Below, in pieces: positions 43,238 through 51,696 of a DNA stretch of 64,000 bases. Positions within the stretch are counted from its first letter, which is position 1, and each line of letters opens with the position of its first letter. The stretch is from Roseovarius sp. (lineage in GTDB: Bacteria > Pseudomonadota > Alphaproteobacteria > Rhodobacterales > Rhodobacteraceae), in assembly GCF_030373445.1 (NCBI RefSeq), contig NZ_JAUCYU010000001.1, positions 434,001 through 498,000 on the forward strand, read 5' to 3'. The position numbers and the translations under genes are program-made. Below the pieces are notes generated by a model. That model worked only from the letters and a program-made list of their open reading frames with translations. It had not been told where the DNA came from and searched no databases.

Positions 43238-44488
43238 ATGCAAGACCCCCTCCCCTTCCTGCGCCGCCTGTTCGACCGGGCGGTCGAGGTGGCCGACCCG
43301 ATGCAAAGCCTCGCCGCCTGCCTGCCGCCGAAGCCCGAAGGGCGGCTCGTGGTGGTCGGCGCCGGCAAGGCCAGCGCCCGGATGGCCGAGGCGGTCGAGG
43401 CGGTCTACGGCCCCTGCGAGGGTCTGGTCATCACCCGCTACGGCTATGCCCGCCCCTGCCAGGGGATCGAGATCGTCGAGGCCGCCCACCCGGTCCCCGA
43501 CGAGTCCGGAACCCGCGCCACGCGCCGGATGCTCGACCTGCTCGACGGGCTGGGCGAAGGCGACACCGTGCTGGCGCTCATCTCCGGCGGCGGCTCGGCC
43601 CTGCTCAACGCCCCCGCCGGCGGCATCACGCTGGACGAGAAACGCCAGCTCACCGACGCGCTGCTCTCCAGCGGTGCGCCCATCGGCGACATCAACGGCA
43701 TCCGCAAGCAGATTTCGGCGGTCAAGGGCGGCAAGCTCGCCGCCGCCGCCTACCCCGCCCGGATGCTGGCGCTGATGATCTCCGACGTGCCCGGCGACAA
43801 CCCCGCCGACATCGCCAGCGGCCCGACCGTGGGCGACACCGGCGACGCCCGGCGCGCCCTCGACACGCTCGCCCGCTGGAAGGTCACGGCCCCCGCCTCG
43901 ATCACCGCCTACCTCGAACAAGGGGGCAACCCGCTCGCGCCCGACGACGAGCGCCTCTCCCGCGTGGAAAACGTGATCTACGCGGCCCCCTCGCAATCGC
44001 TCGATGCCGCGGCAGACCTCGCCCGCGCCGAAGGCTGCGATGTGGAAATCCTCGGCGACGCCCTGGAAGGAGAGGCGCGCGACGTGGCCGCCGATCACGC
44101 CCGCAAGGCCCTCGACGAGCGGGCGAAGCTCTCCAAGAACGCCGCCCCGCGCCTCCTCCTCTCCGGCGGCGAACTCACCGTCACCCGCCGCGGCGACGGC
44201 GTGGGCGGCCCCAACGCCGAATACGCCCTCGCCCTGGCCCTCGCGCTCGACGGCGCCCCCGGCATCCATGCCATCGCCTGCGATACCGACGGGGTCGACG
44301 GCGCGGCCGAGGTCGCGGGCGCGCTGATCGGCCCCGACACTCTCACCAGGGGCCCCGACGCCGCCGAGGCGCTGAACCGCAACGACGCCCATGGATTCTT
44401 CGATCGGATCGGCGACCAGGTCGTCACCGGCCCCACCCTTACCAACGTGAACGACTTCCGCGCCATCCTGATCGCGCCGTCTGCCTGA
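43238..44488 (+). CDS. Glycerate 2-kinase type protein (GckA/TtuD, DUF4147)
   Basis: 416 residues. Motifs are VVVGAGKASARMAEAVE, LALISGGGSALLNAP, ADIASGPTVGD, LLSGGELTVT and ACDTDGVDGAAEVAGA, typical of type-II glycerate kinase (once called hydroxypyruvate reductase, TtuD). It phosphorylates glycerate to 2-phosphoglycerate, linking serine or tartrate catabolism to glycolysis. GAGGAGACC precedes the ATG. Confidence 0.92.
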   Translation: MQDPLPFLRRLFDRAVEVADPMQSLAACLPPKPEGRLVVVGAGKASARMAEAVEAVYGPCEGLVITRYGYARPCQGIEIVEAAHPVPDESGTRATRRMLDLLDGLGEGDTVLALISGGGSALLNAPAGGITLDEKRQLTDALLSSGAPIGDINGIRKQISAVKGGKLAAAAYPARMLALMISDVPGDNPADIASGPTVGDTGDARRALDTLARWKVTAPASITAYLEQGGNPLAPDDERLSRVENVIYAAPSQSLDAAADLARAEGCDVEILGDALEGEARDVAADHARKALDERAKLSKNAAPRLLLSGGELTVTRRGDGVGGPNAEYALALALALDGAPGIHAIACDTDGVDGAAEVAGALIGPDTLTRGPDAAEALNRNDAHGFFDRIGDQVVTGPTLTNVNDFRAILIAPSA

Positions 44489-44505
44489 CAGGGCCCACAG
44501 GGCTT

Positions 44506-44576
44506 CTTCTGGCCGGAAATATCCTGGGGGAGACGTTGAAATCCTTCTGGATTTCAACGGCGGGGGCAACGCCCCC
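44506..44576. repeat. Intergenic repeat block, copy with covarying stem
   Basis: CTTCTTCTGGCCGGAAATAT followed by stem GTTGAAATCC-TTCT-GGATTTCAAC (44535-44558) and GGGGGC-AAC-GCCCCC (44562-44576). Its first stem differs from the copy at 6322-6345 at paired positions on both arms. It lies between convergent genes, so it may stop transcription from both sides. Confidence 0.75.
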
Positions 44577-45280
44577 TACCCGATCTCCGCGACCAGTGCC
44601 GCCAAAGCGGCAAGATCGTCGATCGCCCGGAACCGCGCGGCGTCCTCCGGCGGCTCGTCATGCTCTATTTCCCAGGTCAGGTGATGGGGCACGTAAACGC
44701 CCCAGCCGCCCGCCTCGATCGCCGGTTTCACGTCCGAGCGCAGCGAATTGCCCACCATCATCGACGCCTCCGCGCCGTTGCCGTGGCGGGCGAAGATACC
44801 GGCATAGACCTCCGGCGTCTTGGCGCTGACGATCTCGACCCCGTCGAACAGCTCGCCCAGCCCCGACTGCGCCAGCTTGCGCTCCTGGTCCAGCAAATCG
44901 CCCTTGGTGATCAGCAGCACCCGGTGGCTTTCGGCGATCTCCGCCACCGCCTCCCGTGCATGGGGCAACAGCTCGATCGGATGCTGCAGCATCTCCTGGC
45001 CCGCCGCGATCAGTTCCGAGATGACGCTGGCCGGCACCTGACCGTCTGTCACCTCGATGGCGGTCTCGATCATCGACAGGGTGAACCCCTTGATGCCGAA
45101 CCCGTAATGCCCCAGGTTCCGCCGCTCCGCCGCCAACAGCCTTTCCGCCAGGTGCTCGCCATCCACGTAGTCCTCCAGCAGCGCCGCGAATCTCTCCTGC
45201 GTCAGCCGGAAGAACCGCTCGTTCTGCCAAAGCGTATCGTCCGCGTCGAAGCCGATTGTCGTCAGATTCCGTGTCATCAT
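44576..45280 (-). CDS. HAD-family hydrolase
   Basis: 234 residues. HAD motif I is GFDADDTLWQNE, motif II LLITKGD, motif III lysine region SAKTPEVY, and motif IV MVGNSLRSDVKPA. It resembles YjjG/YfnB-type haloacid-dehalogenase phosphatases acting on small phosphates; the substrate is unknown. Two adjacent ATGs (45280 and 45277) could start it. It is divergent from clpS. Confidence 0.83.
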   Translation of the reverse strand: MMTRNLTTIGFDADDTLWQNERFFRLTQERFAALLEDYVDGEHLAERLLAAERRNLGHYGFGIKGFTLSMIETAIEVTDGQVPASVISELIAAGQEMLQHPIELLPHAREAVAEIAESHRVLLITKGDLLDQERKLAQSGLGELFDGVEIVSAKTPEVYAGIFARHGNGAEASMMVGNSLRSDVKPAIEAGGWGVYVPHHLTWEIEHDEPPEDAARFRAIDDLAALAALVAEIG

Positions 45281-45350
45281 GCCCCGTCTCTAGGGTTCCC
45301 CCTCTTTTCACTCCTGCCCCCAAGGCTATATACTGGACTCACGATCGGCC

Positions 45351-45719
45351 ATGCCAAATGAGACCGGGCAGGATATGACGGACCCTATCTTCCAGATGTC
45401 GGGGCAGAAGAACGGCGATGATGACGGCGACTCGTCGGTCATCGTCGAGACACGCACCAAGACCAAGCGACCGCCGCTCTACAAGGTGCTGCTTCTGAAC
45501 GACGACTACACGCCGATGGAATTCGTCGTGGCCGTTCTCGAGCGGTTCTTCGGCATGTCCCACGCACAGGCCTTCGAGATCATGCTGACGGTCCACAAGC
45601 GGGGCGTCGCCGTGGTCGGCGTCTTCAGCCACGAGATTGCCGAGACCAAGGTCGCGCAGGTGATGGATTTCGCCCGCCGCCACCAGCATCCGCTGCAATG
45701 CACGATGGAAAAGGAATAG
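45351..45719 (+). CDS. clpS: ATP-dependent Clp protease adaptor ClpS
   Basis: 122 residues. The ClpS core is [15 protein letters not shown] (with the N-degron pocket Asn/Asp), [20 protein letters not shown] and [11 protein letters not shown]. ClpS hands N-degron proteins to ClpAP. The acidic N-terminal tail is variable; an in-frame ATG at 45375 is an alternative start. The methyltransferase gene begins one base after the stop. Confidence 0.95.
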   Translation: MPNETGQDMTDPIFQMSGQKNGDDDGDSSVIVETRTKTKRPPLYKVLLLNDDYTPMEFVVAVLERFFGMSHAQAFEIMLTVHKRGVAVVGVFSHEIAETKVAQVMDFARRHQHPLQCTMEKE

Positions 45720-45720
45720 C

Positions 45721-46713
45721 TTGAGCGCTCTGTCACGCCTGTCACTGGCGCTGGACTCGGGCGACGTCACGCTGCCCGAGGCCGGGCGCGTCGCCGTCTT
45801 CGCCCCCCGCGCGGGCATGGACCTGTCGGCGCTGCCGGCCGACCTGTGCCATGTCATCACCACCTTCAAGCCCGACCGCGACCATTTCGCCGGGCAGGGC
45901 TTCACCTGCGGGAAAGAGCCGGATGGCCGCTACGCCGCCTCCCTCGTCTGCCTGCCGCGCGCCAAGGCGCTGGGCCAGGCCCTGGTGGCCGAGGCCGCGT
46001 CCGTGACCGACGGCCCGGTGATCGTCGACGGTGCCAAGACCGACGGCGTCGAATCGATCCTCAAGGCCTGCCGCAAGCGCGCCGAGGTTTCGCCCGCGCT
46101 CTCCAAGGCCCATGGCAAGCTCTTCCATTTCCCCGCCTCCACCGCCTTCGCCGACTGGGCCCCAGGCGACCCGTCCGAGATCGAGGGCGGCTTCGTCACC
46201 GTGCCCGGCATTTTCTCGGCCGACGGGATCGACCCGGCCTCCGCCCTGCTGGCCGATCACCTGCCCGAGAAGCTGGGCGCGCGCGTCGCCGATCTCGGCG
46301 CCGGCTGGGGCTATCTCTCGGCCCGCGCCCTCACGCGGGAGAGCATCAGGGAAATGCACCTGGTCGAGGCCGATTTTGCCGCGCTCGACTGCGCCCGCCG
46401 CAACGTGCTCGACCCCCGCGCCCACCTGCACTGGGAAGACGCCACCCGCTGGCAGCCGGACGAGCCGCTCGACACCGTCATCACCAACCCGCCCTTCCAC
46501 GCCGGGCGGAACCCGGACCCGGGGCTGGGGCTCGACTTCATCCGCGCCGCCGCCCGGCTGCTTTCACCACGGGGCCAGCTTTTTCTGGTCGCCAACCGCC
46601 ATCTCCCCTATGAATCGGAGATGGCGCGCCAGTTCGGAGAGGTGAAGGAAATGGGCGGCGACAACCGGTTCAAGCTTCTGCACGGGATGCGCCCGGCGCG
46701 CCGGCCCGGCTGA
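45721..46713 (+). CDS. rsmC: RsmC/RlmG-like 16S rRNA methyltransferase
   Basis: 330 residues in two parts as in RsmC: a degenerate N-terminal half (residues about 1-160) and a C-terminal SAM domain with VADLGAGWGYLSA and the base-methyltransferase motif TNPPFHAGR. RsmC makes m2G1207 in E. coli 16S rRNA. Starts with a TTG at 45721, one base after clpS, so translation should be coupled. Confidence 0.83.
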   Translation: MSALSRLSLALDSGDVTLPEAGRVAVFAPRAGMDLSALPADLCHVITTFKPDRDHFAGQGFTCGKEPDGRYAASLVCLPRAKALGQALVAEAASVTDGPVIVDGAKTDGVESILKACRKRAEVSPALSKAHGKLFHFPASTAFADWAPGDPSEIEGGFVTVPGIFSADGIDPASALLADHLPEKLGARVADLGAGWGYLSARALTRESIREMHLVEADFAALDCARRNVLDPRAHLHWEDATRWQPDEPLDTVITNPPFHAGRNPDPGLGLDFIRAAARLLSPRGQLFLVANRHLPYESEMARQFGEVKEMGGDNRFKLLHGMRPARRPG

Positions 46714-46750
46714 TCCCCGGCGATATCCCACAGGCACAAAAGGGTAGACC

Positions 46751-47551
46751 ATGTCATTTTCCATTTCCGGAAAGACCGCGATCGTGACCGGCGGGGCGAA
46801 CGGCATCGGCCTCGCCATCGGGCGGCATTTCGTCGACAAGGGCGCGAACGTGATGTTCGCCGATATCGACGAGAAGCAGCTCATCAAGCAGGTTGGCGAA
46901 AACGAGGAAGGCAGCAACAAGCGCTATTTCGCGGGCGACCTGCGCGAGAAGCTGACGCTCGCCAACCTGTTGTCGGCCACCATCGACGCCTTCGACCAGG
47001 TCGACATCCTTGTAAACGCCTCGCGCCAGATGCTGGTCTCCGACCCGCTCAACCCCGATGACGACGCGGTCGAGCAACTCCTCAGCCAGAACCTGCTGAC
47101 CGCCCTGCGCACCAGCCAGCTTGTCGCCAAGCGGATGATCAAGCAGGCCGAGGCGCGCGAGGGCGGCCCGGTCGGCACCATCGTCAACCTCTCCTCGATC
47201 GCCGCGCGCCGCACCCATCCCGACCTGCTGGCGTTCTCCGTCTCCTCTGCCGCGCTCGACCAGATGACGCGCAGCCTTGCCGTGGCCCTCGCGCCCCACC
47301 GGATCCGGGTCAACGCCGTGGCCTTCGGCTCGGTGATGAGCGCCTCGCTCCAGGGCACCCTGCGCGAGAATCGCGATTTCCGCGCCGATATCGAGGATCA
47401 CACCCCGCTCGGCCGGATCGCCTCCGCGACGGAGCTCGCCGAGGCGGTGCAATACCTCGCCTGCGACAGTTCCGGCTTCATGACCGGCCAGATCATGACG
47501 GTCGATGGCGGCCGCACCCTGCTCGATCCGGTGGCGGCGCCGGCACACTGA
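46751..47551 (+). CDS. SDR-family protein with altered active site
   Basis: 266 residues. The fold is a classic short-chain dehydrogenase (TGGANGIG at about 14-20). However, the active site is changed: Ser149 is kept, but the catalytic Tyr is Phe162 and the catalytic Lys is Ser166 (AFSVSSAAL for the usual YSASKAAL), and the NNAG loop reads VNAS. It is unlikely to be a normal oxidoreductase; it may bind NAD(P) as a regulator or scaffold. It lies 12 bases before hemF on the same strand and is likely co-transcribed with it. Confidence 0.85.
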   Translation: MSFSISGKTAIVTGGANGIGLAIGRHFVDKGANVMFADIDEKQLIKQVGENEEGSNKRYFAGDLREKLTLANLLSATIDAFDQVDILVNASRQMLVSDPLNPDDDAVEQLLSQNLLTALRTSQLVAKRMIKQAEAREGGPVGTIVNLSSIAARRTHPDLLAFSVSSAALDQMTRSLAVALAPHRIRVNAVAFGSVMSASLQGTLRENRDFRADIEDHTPLGRIASATELAEAVQYLACDSSGFMTGQIMTVDGGRTLLDPVAAPAH

Positions 47552-47563
47552 ACGGGGGGCCAG

Positions 47564-48466
47564 ATGACCGGAAACATGACCGGAGAGATGACGGCGGAAA
47601 AGGCCCGAGCGGCTGCCTGGTTCCGCGAGCTGCGCGACACGATCGTGGCCGCCTTCGAGGAGCTGGAGGAAAGCCACGCCGAAGGCCCCTTCGCCGCTGC
47701 CGAACCCGGCCGGTTCGAGGTCAGGGCAACCAGCCGCACCAGCGAGGACGGCTCCGATGCCGGCGGCGGCCTCATGAGCGTCATGCGCGGCGGGCGGGTG
47801 TTCGAGAAGGTCGGCGTCAACATCTCCGAGGTCTACGGCACGCTCAGCCAGGTGGCCCAGGCCTCGATGGCCGCCCGCGGCGTGCCCGGGATCGAGGAGA
47901 ACCCCCGCTTCTGGGCCAGCGGCATCAGCCTCGTCGCCCACATGCAGAACCCGCACGTGCCGGCCGTCCACATGAACACCCGCATGTTCTGGACCCCGGG
48001 CGCCTGGTGGTTCGGCGGCGGCTCCGACCTGAACCCCTGCATTGAGTATGACGAGGACACCGGCCATTTCCACGCCACCCAGAAGGCCTGGCTCGACCCG
48101 CATGGCGCGGGGGAATACCCAAGGCTCAAGGCCTGGGCCGACGAGTATTTCTACATCCCCCACCGCCGCCGCGCCCGCGGCGTGGGCGGCATCTTCATGG
48201 ATGACCAGAACTCCGGAAGCTGGGAGGCCGATTTCGCCCTGACCCGGGACATCGGCCGCGCCTTCCTGCCGGCCTTCGTGCCGCTGGTGGAAAAACGGCG
48301 TCGGATGCAATTCGGCGAGGCCGAGAAGGACGCCCAGCTCATCCACCGCGGCCTCTATGCCGAGTACAACCTCGTCTACGACCGCGGCACCAAGTTCGGC
48401 CTCGCCACCAGCCACGACCCCGAGGCGGTGCTGATGAGCCTCCCGCCCATGGCCAAGTGGGTCTAG
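47564..48466 (+). CDS. hemF: Oxygen-dependent coproporphyrinogen III oxidase
   Basis: 300 residues. Diagnostic stretches are GVNISEVYG, HMNTRMFW, WFGGGSDLNPC and EYNLVYDRGTKFGL. It converts coproporphyrinogen III to protoporphyrinogen IX with O2 in heme synthesis. The gene follows the degenerate SDR closely and ends 137 bases ahead of locus B of the 11-bp arrays. Confidence 0.96.
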   Translation: MTGNMTGEMTAEKARAAAWFRELRDTIVAAFEELEESHAEGPFAAAEPGRFEVRATSRTSEDGSDAGGGLMSVMRGGRVFEKVGVNISEVYGTLSQVAQASMAARGVPGIEENPRFWASGISLVAHMQNPHVPAVHMNTRMFWTPGAWWFGGGSDLNPCIEYDEDTGHFHATQKAWLDPHGAGEYPRLKAWADEYFYIPHRRRARGVGGIFMDDQNSGSWEADFALTRDIGRAFLPAFVPLVEKRRRMQFGEAEKDAQLIHRGLYAEYNLVYDRGTKFGLATSHDPEAVLMSLPPMAKWV

Positions 48467-48502
48467 CCAAGGGCGCTCCCCCATCACCGCAACCGGGGAC
48501 CC

Positions 48503-48546
48503 GGACTCTTTAAAAGAGTCCGATCCGAATTCTTTTCAAGAATTCG
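48503..48546. repeat. Two adjacent perfect hairpins after hemF
   Basis: GGACTCTTT-A-AAAGAGTCC (48503-48521) and CGAATTCTT-TTC-AAGAATTCG (48526-48546), four bases apart. They lie between convergent genes hemF and the DMSP lyase gene. Both arms pair without mismatches. A role in transcription termination or as a repeat element is possible. Confidence 0.75.
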
Positions 48547-48597
48547 CCACACGCCGCGCCGCCGTGCTAAACCCCGCTCCGGCCCCGCGTCCGGAAC

Positions 48598-48641
48598 ACC
48601 GACCAGATACCGACGTTTTACCGACGCGATACCGACGTCGA
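48598..48641 (+). repeat. Four-unit 11-bp array (locus B)
   Basis: ACCGAC begins at 48598, 48609, 48620 and 48631: the same exact 11-bp period and copy number as at 11413. It lies between the convergent ends of hemF and the DMSP lyase gene. Confidence 0.85.
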
Positions 48642-48656
48642 AAACCCGGCCTTACC

Positions 48657-49268
48657 CTACGCCTCCGTACGGTCCCCGGCCCACAGCGCCCACATCGCCA
48701 ACATCGGCGCATCGCCCGTCCGCATGGCGTGGGAAATCCCCGGCTCGTTGTACAGCGAGCCGCCCACCCCCGGCGCGAACCAGCCGCTGTCGCCGTGCCG
48801 GAACTCGCCCTCGCTGAACACCAGGTAGGTTTCCTCCGGCGGGTGGTTGTGATCGGGATAGCGCACATGCGGCGCCAGCAGCGACACGCCCAGCCACACG
48901 TCCGACCTCCGCTCGATCCCGCCGGGGCCGACGATCCTCGCATTGGCATGGCCCTCGGCGATATTCTCGCTGGCGGTCGACATGTCGCCGCCCCTTATCT
49001 CCCAGGTCAGCCGCGGCTCTATATCGCCGAACGCCTTGATAACGCGGCGCAAATCCGGCGCCTCGAACCGCTCCGGCACCGCCACCTCGTCAAGCAGGGC
49101 ACAGACCGGCAGCCGCCCGGCACCCTTCTCGGCCATCTCCCCGGGCTCGGCCAGCGCCGCCCGGATCTTCGCCAGCGAGGCCTGCGCCCGCGGATGATCC
49201 GCATGCGCCTCGAACGCATCCAGACTGGCATCTAGGAAGGTCTGCAATTCGTCCGGGCGGTCCGCCAT
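48657..49268 (-). CDS. dddQ: DddQ-type DMSP lyase (cupin)
   Basis: 203 residues. The C-terminal cupin carries YPDHNHPPEETY: Tyr137, His142, Glu146, Tyr148, and then His180 in EPGISHAM. These spacings equal those recalled for Ruegeria DddQ (Tyr120, His125, Glu129, Tyr131, His163), where His/Glu bind the metal and Tyr131 starts cleavage. It would split dimethylsulfoniopropionate into dimethyl sulfide and acrylate in the cytoplasm. No acrylate or DMSP uptake gene is adjacent; DddL/DddW-type cupins are less likely because of size and motif spacing. Confidence 0.85.
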   Translation of the reverse strand: MADRPDELQTFLDASLDAFEAHADHPRAQASLAKIRAALAEPGEMAEKGAGRLPVCALLDEVAVPERFEAPDLRRVIKAFGDIEPRLTWEIRGGDMSTASENIAEGHANARIVGPGGIERRSDVWLGVSLLAPHVRYPDHNHPPEETYLVFSEGEFRHGDSGWFAPGVGGSLYNEPGISHAMRTGDAPMLAMWALWAGDRTEA

Positions 49269-49337
49269 GGCACTCTCCTGGGGGTTGGTGGAAACCCGTT
49301 CACCCTTCGTTGATTGGGCCCCGGCGTCAACCCCGCC

Positions 49338-49934
49338 TCAGACCCCGCGCACCCCGTTCAGGGTCAGGTCGGCGACCACCCGCGCGTAATCCTCCCTTGC
49401 CTCCGGCCCGGCGCCGCTGTTCCACATGAAGTACCAGTTCAGCATCCCGAACACCGACATCGTCACCGACCGCAGCCTCGCACTGTCCTGCCCCAGCGCC
49501 TCGGGCGCCACGCCCTTCAGAACCTCGCCCACGTAGACCACCATCTCGCGCTGGTAGCCCCGCAAGACCGTCTGCTGATCCGCCGGCAAACGCCCCACGC
49601 CGTTCACCTGCACCCGGTGCTCGTGGTCCGAGCCCTGGTAGGCCAGCAGCACCTCGCGCACCACGGCCCGCACCCGATCCTCCGGCCCGAGGCCCTCAAG
49701 CGAAATGCCGCACACCCGGTCCCGCAATTCCCGCAGGTACGTCTCGAGAATATCGTAAAGGATCGCTTCCTTGCCGTCGTAGTAGTGGTAGATATTCGCC
49801 TTCGAGATCCCGCAATCCCGCGCCAGCTGGGTCATCGACGCCCGGTCGAACCCCTCGGTCGCGAACACCTTCGCGGCCGAGGCCAGGATATGCGCCCGCT
49901 TCTCGTCGTGGTCCTTGGCGATCGTCCGGGCCAA
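49338..49934 (-). CDS. paaR: TetR-family regulator of the paa cluster (PaaR-like)
   Basis: 198 residues. The TetR HTH is seen in ASMTQLARDCGISKANIYHYYDGKEAIL, and the remaining helices form the ligand domain. It is the last gene of the paaG-paaI-paaK unit, three bases after the paaK stop. PaaR proteins repress paa genes and let go on binding phenylacetyl-CoA, which fits the AACCGACCGGTTGGT site at 52521. Confidence 0.8.
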   Translation of the reverse strand: MARTIAKDHDEKRAHILASAAKVFATEGFDRASMTQLARDCGISKANIYHYYDGKEAILYDILETYLRELRDRVCGISLEGLGPEDRVRAVVREVLLAYQGSDHEHRVQVNGVGRLPADQQTVLRGYQREMVVYVGEVLKGVAPEALGQDSARLRSVTMSVFGMLNWYFMWNSGAGPEAREDYARVVADLTLNGVRGV

Positions 49935-49937
49935 GCC

Positions 49938-51248
49938 TTACTCCTTCGCCCTGTTGTCGACCACGCGCTGCGCCTTGCCCTGCGAGCGGGCCACGTCACC
50001 GGGCTCGCCCACGACCACCTCGGCCGACACGCCCACCACGTCCTTGATATGCTTGGTCAGCATCCTTGCGGCGGCGTTTTTGCTGGCCTCGTCGGCGGCC
50101 TTCGGATCGGCCTCCACGAACACCCGCATCGCATCCATCCGCCCGGCCTTGTAGAGCTCGATCTGGAAATGCGGCGCCAACCCACCGGTCGCCATCACCT
50201 GTTCCTCGATCTGCGTCGGGAAGACGTTGACGCCCCGCAGGATGATCATGTCGTCCGACCGACCCGTAATCTTCTCCATCCGCCGCAGGCTCCTTGCCGT
50301 GCCGGGCAACAACCGCGTCAGATCGCGCGTCCGGTAGCGGATCATCGGCAGGCCTTCCTTGGTCAGCGTGGTGAAGACCAGCTCGCCCATCTCGCCATCC
50401 TCGACCACCTCGCCGGTCTCGGGGTTGATGATCTCGGGAAAGAAATGATCCTCCCAGATATGCAGCCCGTCCTTGGTCTCGACGCATTCATTGGCCACGC
50501 CCGGCCCCATGATCTCGGACAGCCCGTAGATGTCGACGGCGTGCATGTCGAACGCCTCCTCCACCTCGGACCGCATCGCGTTCGTCCACGGCTCCGCCCC
50601 GAAGATCCCCACCTCCAGCGAGCTTTCCCGAGGGTCCAGCCCCGCCTTGTGGAACTGCTCGAGGATGTTGAGCATGTAGGACGGCGTCACCATGATCGTG
50701 GTCGGCTTGAAATCGTCGATCAGCGTCACCTGCCGCTCGGTCATCCCGCCCGAGACTGGCACCACCGTACAGCCCAGCCGCTCGGCCCCGTAATGCGCGC
50801 CAAGGCCCCCGGTGAACAGGCCGTACCCATAGGCCACGTGCACGATATCCCCGCGCCGTGTCCCGCTCGCCCGCATCGAGCGGGCCACCATGTCGGCCCA
50901 CATGTCGATATCGTTCCGCGTATAGCCCACCACCGTCGGCTTGCCCGTGGTGCCCGACGACGCATGGACCCGCACGATCTTCTCCCGCGGCACGGCGAAC
51001 AAGCCGAACGGGTAGTTGTCCCGCAGGTCGGCCTTGTTGGTGAACGGAAACTTCGCCAGGTCGCTCAACGACTTGAGGTCATCCGGATGCACCCCCGCCG
51101 CATCGAACCGCTCCCGGTACATCGGCACGTTCTCATAGGCATGCCGCAGCGACCATTTCAGCCGGTCCAATTGCAGGCTCCGGATCTCGTCGATCGAGGC
51201 CACCTCGATCGCATCGAGGCTCGATTTCTCCGGCGTCAGGTCCTTCAT
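49938..51248 (-). CDS. paaK: Phenylacetate-CoA ligase
   Basis: 436 residues. AMP-forming ligase motifs are VHASSGTTGKPTVVGYT, VDIYGLSEIMGPG, and GRSDDMIILRGVNVFPTQIEE. It activates phenylacetate to phenylacetyl-CoA, the first step of the aerobic route. The ATG at 51248 follows GGGAGGACGCG. Followed by the TetR gene three bases on. Confidence 0.95.
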   Translation of the reverse strand: MKDLTPEKSSLDAIEVASIDEIRSLQLDRLKWSLRHAYENVPMYRERFDAAGVHPDDLKSLSDLAKFPFTNKADLRDNYPFGLFAVPREKIVRVHASSGTTGKPTVVGYTRNDIDMWADMVARSMRASGTRRGDIVHVAYGYGLFTGGLGAHYGAERLGCTVVPVSGGMTERQVTLIDDFKPTTIMVTPSYMLNILEQFHKAGLDPRESSLEVGIFGAEPWTNAMRSEVEEAFDMHAVDIYGLSEIMGPGVANECVETKDGLHIWEDHFFPEIINPETGEVVEDGEMGELVFTTLTKEGLPMIRYRTRDLTRLLPGTARSLRRMEKITGRSDDMIILRGVNVFPTQIEEQVMATGGLAPHFQIELYKAGRMDAMRVFVEADPKAADEASKNAAARMLTKHIKDVVGVSAEVVVGEPGDVARSQGKAQRVVDNRAKE

Positions 51249-51264
51249 CGCGTCCTCCCTCGCG

Positions 51265-51696
51265 TCATTCGTCGAACAGGCTGCCGCTGATCGTCCGGGA
51301 AAAGCCCCGCAACTCGGCGATCTTGCGGCCATCCTGGTTGGTCACGGTCACGTCGTAGATGCCGCTGCGGCCCGACAGGTCGGTCTCTTCCGCGCGGGCC
51401 GTCAGCACGTCGCCCGCCATCCCCGGCGCGAGGTAGCTGATCACGTTGTGCTGGGCCACGGTCGACTGGTTGCGACTGTTGCAGGCAAAGGCAAAGGCGC
51501 TGTCGGCCAGCGTGAAGGTCACGCCGCCATGGCACATGCCGTGCCCGTTGCAATGCTCCGGCGCCACGGTCATCCGCATCACCGCGCGGCCCTCGTCGAC
51601 CTCGACGATCTCCATACCGAACCACTGGCTCGCCCGGTCACCCTTCCACATCGCCTCGGCCGACTTCTCGGCCCGTTCCTTCGGCGTCATGCTCAT
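51265..51696 (-). CDS. paaI: PaaI hotdog thioesterase
   Basis: 143 residues, hotdog fold. The HCNGHGMCHGGVTFTLADSA segment holds the catalytic Asp/Gly region of PaaI. It hydrolyses ring-hydroxylated phenylacetyl-CoA intermediates and is thought to relieve CoA trapping. The ATG at 51696 overlaps the paaG stop (ATGA); another ATG lies two codons later. Confidence 0.9.
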   Translation of the reverse strand: MSMTPKERAEKSAEAMWKGDRASQWFGMEIVEVDEGRAVMRMTVAPEHCNGHGMCHGGVTFTLADSAFAFACNSRNQSTVAQHNVISYLAPGMAGDVLTARAEETDLSGRSGIYDVTVTNQDGRKIAELRGFSRTISGSLFDE

